Positions 23,393 to 25,586 of a DNA stretch of 25,586 nt are shown in pieces (position 1 is the first letter of the stretch; each line of letters opens with the position of its first letter). The stretch comes from JAAFIP01 sp031428975 (GTDB lineage: Bacteria > Pseudomonadota > Gammaproteobacteria > Burkholderiales > Burkholderiaceae_C): the NCBI GenBank assembly GCA_031428975.1, contig JANOYR010000041.1, positions 1 to 25,586 of the forward strand, written 5' to 3'. Below the pieces are notes generated by a model that did no database searches, was not told the origin of the DNA, and saw nothing but the letters and a program-made list of their open reading frames with translations. Both the position numbers and the translations under genes were made by a program.

Positions 23393-23665
23393 ATGGACAT
23401 CCCACCCGAACAATCCCTGATTGAATACCCCTGCCAATTTCCCATCAAAGTCATGGGACTCAAGGTAGAAGGCATGGTGACAGCAGTCACCCATATCGCC
23501 AAGCAGTTTGACCCGAATTTTGATGCCAGCAGCACCGAGCTGCGCGAATCCAGCGGCGGCAAATACCTAGGGGTCACCGTCACCATCACCGCAACTAGCC
23601 GCGAACAGCTCGACGAGGTCTACCGCACGCTGTGTGCGCACCCGATGGTGAAAATGGTGTTGTGA
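23393..23665 (+). CDS. ybeD: DUF493 family protein YbeD
   Basis: The 90-residue product has the YbeD/DUF493 fold: LIEYPCQFPIKVMGLKVEG (9-27), SGGKYLGVTVTITATSREQLDEVYRTL and a short hydrophobic C-terminal end (HPMVKMVL). It is a small ferredoxin-like ACT-type domain of unknown biochemical role. It usually lies directly before lipB in proteobacteria, often near dat. Here dat is upstream as expected, but the genes after it are a toxin-antitoxin pair and a DNA methyltransferase. Confidence 0.93.
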   Translation: MDIPPEQSLIEYPCQFPIKVMGLKVEGMVTAVTHIAKQFDPNFDASSTELRESSGGKYLGVTVTITATSREQLDEVYRTLCAHPMVKMVL

Positions 23666-23714
23666 TACGTCCAAAAGCGCAAAGAAAAAATTTCCTGCGA
23701 TTTGCTTTTTTGCA

Positions 23715-23740
23715 TATAATCATCCATCCTAGGGGTGGAT
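23715..23740 (+). promoter_or_regulatory. higBA promoter -10 and probable autorepression operator
   Basis: A perfect TATAAT (23715-23720) is followed at once by an imperfect palindrome at 23722-23740 (ATCCATCC...GGGGTGGAT, 7 of 9 arm pairs Watson-Crick and two G-T). The palindrome covers the likely transcription start and the AGGGG/GGTGG ribosome site for the toxin. This is where HigA/XRE antitoxins often bind to repress their own operon. No good -35 was found (TTCCTG is the closest at 17 bp). Confidence 0.55.
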
Positions 23741-23744
23741 AAGA

Positions 23745-24080
23745 TTGAAAATTGCATTTCAAACTGAGAAAGTACAGGCTTTGTACGAAAGTTCTAAGCT
23801 CGTGGCCAAAAAATTCGGGCACGAAGTAGAAAAGAAATTTCGTGTGCGGCTAGACGACTTAGAGGCCGCGCACACTTTGCATGATATGCGCAGCCTACCG
23901 GGGCATTGGGAAGAGCTCAAATTCGACCGTATTGGCCAGTTTTCGGCGCGACTTCATGGGGGACACCGTTTAATCATAAAGCCGCAAAAGCAACCTCCGC
24001 CTACCAAGGCTGATGGTGGTATTGACTGGCACGCCATAGACAGTATTTTTATTTTAGAAGTGGTGGATTACCATGATTGA
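23745..24080 (+). CDS. higB: HigB/RelE-type toxin
   Basis: RelE/HigB toxins are ribosome-dependent or free mRNA endonucleases that slow growth when the antitoxin is lost. The 111-residue product has the compact alpha-beta layout of this superfamily: two N-terminal helices (QALYESSKLVAKKFGHEVEKKFRVRLDDLEAA), the linker MRSLPGHWEELK, then FSARLHGGHRLIIKPQKQ and a final strand SIFILEVVDYHD. The HRLI core and the terminal DYH are typical of the group. The start codon is TTG 23745, with GGTGG 7 nt upstream; no better in-frame ATG gives the full fold. Its stop overlaps the antitoxin start by 8 nt. Toxin-first order is typical of higBA. Confidence 0.88.
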   Translation: MKIAFQTEKVQALYESSKLVAKKFGHEVEKKFRVRLDDLEAAHTLHDMRSLPGHWEELKFDRIGQFSARLHGGHRLIIKPQKQPPPTKADGGIDWHAIDSIFILEVVDYHD

Positions 24081-25194
24081 ACACAGTTTGAACTACCGCC
24101 CGCGCGTTGTGTCCCCTCCGGGGGAGACTCTGAGCGATCTCTTGCAAGAGCGCGAGATTACCCAAGTCGAATTGGCGCGGCGCATGGGCAGACCGCCCAA
24201 CGCTATCAATGAAATAGTGCTTGGCAACAAAGAAATCACCGAAGACAGTGCTTTAGAGCTAGAGCGTGTGTTGGGCACTCCAGCGCATTTTTGGCTAGCG
24301 CGTGAAGCCAAATACCGCGAGTTTTTAGCGCGTGAGCGCGATGCCAAAAAAACCGATGGACGCATTCAGTGGCTCGAGCAACTCCCTCTCAAGGCTCTGC
24401 AAAGCATGGGTGAGCTTCCTAACGGCCGCTTAACAGCCAGCTTTAAAGCCAGCTTGGTAGAGCCTGCACTGCGTTTTTTTGGGGTTGCCTCACCAGAGGG
24501 CTGGGAAAACCAATACCAAAGGGTACAAGTAGCGTTTCGCCGATCAAACCCCAAGGAGCAAACCAACAATGCAGCCATCACGGCATGGCTTCGCTTAGGG
24601 GAGGTGCAGGCTAGCAAAATGCGCCTTGCGCCCTACAGCGCAGAAAGGCTGCAAGCGAGCATTGCAGACATGCGCGCCTTGAGCACCCAAAATGCATCTG
24701 CTATTCACAGCAGCCTTACCCAGCTGTGCGCAGATGCCGGCGTTGTGCTTTTATTCGTTCCCCCCATTGCAGGCACCCATGTCAGTGGTGTCGCCCGCTG
24801 GCTGGGCGATCGACCCGTCATCCAACTGTCTTTACTGGGCAAATGGAATGACCGCTTTTGGTTCAGCTTCTTCCACGAAGTGGCCCATATCCTCAAGCAT
24901 CCCAAAAAAGCCGTATTTTTAGACGATGCCAGCGCGGGACACGCCACCGCCCTGCCCGACGAGATAGAAGCAGACCGTTTTGCGTCTGAAACCCTGATTA
25001 ATGCCGCGCAGGAACGCCAGCTTGGGCAAATTTCTCACACCTCGCAAAGCATTGTCCAATTTGCGCAACACATTGGCATCCACCCCGGCATCGTCGTGGG
25101 GCGCTTGCAGCATATGGGCTTGCTGCCCCAAGCCAGCGTGCTCAACACACTCAAAGACCGCTACAGCCTGAGCGCAGCCGACAGCCAAACCTAA
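24073..25194 (+). CDS. higA: HigA-type antitoxin fused to an ImmA/IrrE metallopeptidase domain
   Basis: The 373-residue product is far longer than a plain HigA (about 100). An N-terminal XRE helix-turn-helix (about 18-75) carries LSDLLQEREITQVELARRMGRPPNAINEIVLGNKEIT. The middle is helical. A C-terminal ImmA/IrrE (M78) domain carries the zinc-type motif HEVAH (268-272) in SFFHEVAHILKH and the downstream DEIEADRFASETLI, where E299 is a plausible third ligand. The HTH would bind the higB operator and the toxin-neutralising role is inferred from the linkage. The peptidase might cleave HigA or another repressor under stress. ATG 24073 overlaps the higB stop by 8 nt, so the two are coupled. The next gene starts 12 nt after its stop. 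Confidence 0.9.
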   Translation: MIEHSLNYRPRVVSPPGETLSDLLQEREITQVELARRMGRPPNAINEIVLGNKEITEDSALELERVLGTPAHFWLAREAKYREFLARERDAKKTDGRIQWLEQLPLKALQSMGELPNGRLTASFKASLVEPALRFFGVASPEGWENQYQRVQVAFRRSNPKEQTNNAAITAWLRLGEVQASKMRLAPYSAERLQASIADMRALSTQNASAIHSSLTQLCADAGVVLLFVPPIAGTHVSGVARWLGDRPVIQLSLLGKWNDRFWFSFFHEVAHILKHPKKAVFLDDASAGHATALPDEIEADRFASETLINAAQERQLGQISHTSQSIVQFAQHIGIHPGIVVGRLQHMGLLPQASVLNTLKDRYSLSAADSQT

Positions 25195-25206
25195 CCCACC
25201 TGCGCC

Positions 25207-25586
25207 ATGCCCACCCTAGACTGGCTTAACCGCAGCGCCGCCTTCGCCACCGCTGGCCGCGTGCCCTACCGCCTGCTGGACCAAGTGTAGGTGCATGGCA
25301 ACGCCGCCCGTGCGGCAGACAATTTGCTCATTCAGGGCGACAACTTAGAGGCGCTCAAGGCGCTGCTGCCCTTTTACCGTGGCCGTGTCAAATGCATATT
25401 CATCGACCCGCCCTACAACACCAAGAGCGCTTTTGAGCACTACGACGACAACCTAGAGCACGCCCAGTGGCTGAGCATGATGCTCCCGCGCTTGCAGCTG
25501 CTGCGCGAGCTGCTGGCTGAGGACGGCTCGATTTGGGTGACGATTGACGACAACGAGGGGCATTACCTCAAGGTGCTGATGGATGA
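25207..25586 (+). pseudogene. Adenine-specific DNA methyltransferase (type III Mod-like), 5' part with in-frame TAG
   Basis: The translated frame gives MPTLDWLNRSAAFATAGRVP and YRLLDQV, then a TAG at 25288-25290, then VHGNAARAADNLLIQGDNL, the SAM/catalytic motif DPPYNT (25405-25422) and TRSAFEHYDDNLE-like residues. Coding resumes in the same frame with full family identity on both sides. This is a beta-class N6-adenine methyltransferase as used by type III restriction systems. The stop might be a real inactivating mutation, a sequencing error (for example CAG or TGG read as TAG), or translation may restart at GTG 25291 just after it. That GTG has no good ribosome site. The gene is cut off at the window edge (126 codons seen). 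Starting 12 nt after higA, it may share its transcript. Confidence 0.7.

Noticed and set aside
25288..25290. TAG as pyrrolysine or other recoded codon
   Set aside because: No pyl genes or recoding signal visible, and other genes here (hvfA, hvfC) end normally at TAG; mutation, sequencing error or restart is simpler.

Overview
The window looks like a chromosomal piece of a betaproteobacterium of the order Burkholderiales, most likely Comamonadaceae (Rhodoferax/Limnohabitans/Polaromonas-like). This rests on the feel of the SecDF, AtpA-I, YajC and cyclic-nucleotide-binding proteins, the long fused indolepyruvate ferredoxin oxidoreductase and the moderate GC content; no search was run.

Layout. 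Positions 1-5824 hold a minus-strand series: a TlpA-like periplasmic thioredoxin, a three-gene bufferin (DUF2282/DUF692/DUF2063) copper-peptide cluster, then yajC-secD-secF, with secF running off the left edge. Positions 5951-9559 hold one large indolepyruvate:ferredoxin oxidoreductase. Positions 9718-11331 encode a small MliC-like lipoprotein and the lytic transglycosylase MltA. A tiny divergent membrane-protein ORF follows, then a FixJ-type response regulator and a cyclic-nucleotide-binding protein. Positions 12938-20136 carry the complete F1Fo ATP synthase operon atpIBEFHAGDC on the minus strand, ending in a clear intrinsic terminator. To the right, on the plus strand, lie a CopD-like membrane protein, a lipoprotein metallo-beta-lactamase-fold hydrolase, a D-amino-acid aminotransferase and ybeD (DUF493). 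After ybeD, where lipB would usually be expected, the sequence changes to accessory genes: a HigB/RelE-type toxin, an antitoxin fused to an ImmA/IrrE metallopeptidase, and the start of a beta-class adenine DNA methyltransferase interrupted by an in-frame TAG.

Non-genic structure. The most interesting signal is a degenerate dispersed repeat of about 45 bp (conserved half CAATGTCA-n-GTC-ATATGGTCATA followed by a GCTAT...ATAGC hairpin) seen four times. Two copies are between genes. One encodes most of the signal peptide of the MliC-like lipoprotein. One is translated in frame as extra residues in the D-amino-acid aminotransferase. A second, unrelated element is a perfect 46-bp inverted repeat flanking 168 bp of AT-rich DNA between the MBL gene and dat. 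A 7-bp tandem repeat, a 16-bp palindrome before yajC and a probable operator palindrome before higB complete the picture.

How the genes work together. The left part serves the envelope: Sec export (SecDF-YajC), a Sec-exported copper-binding peptide and its modifying enzymes, and cell-wall lipoproteins. The centre is energy metabolism. The right end looks like the start of a defence or stability island.
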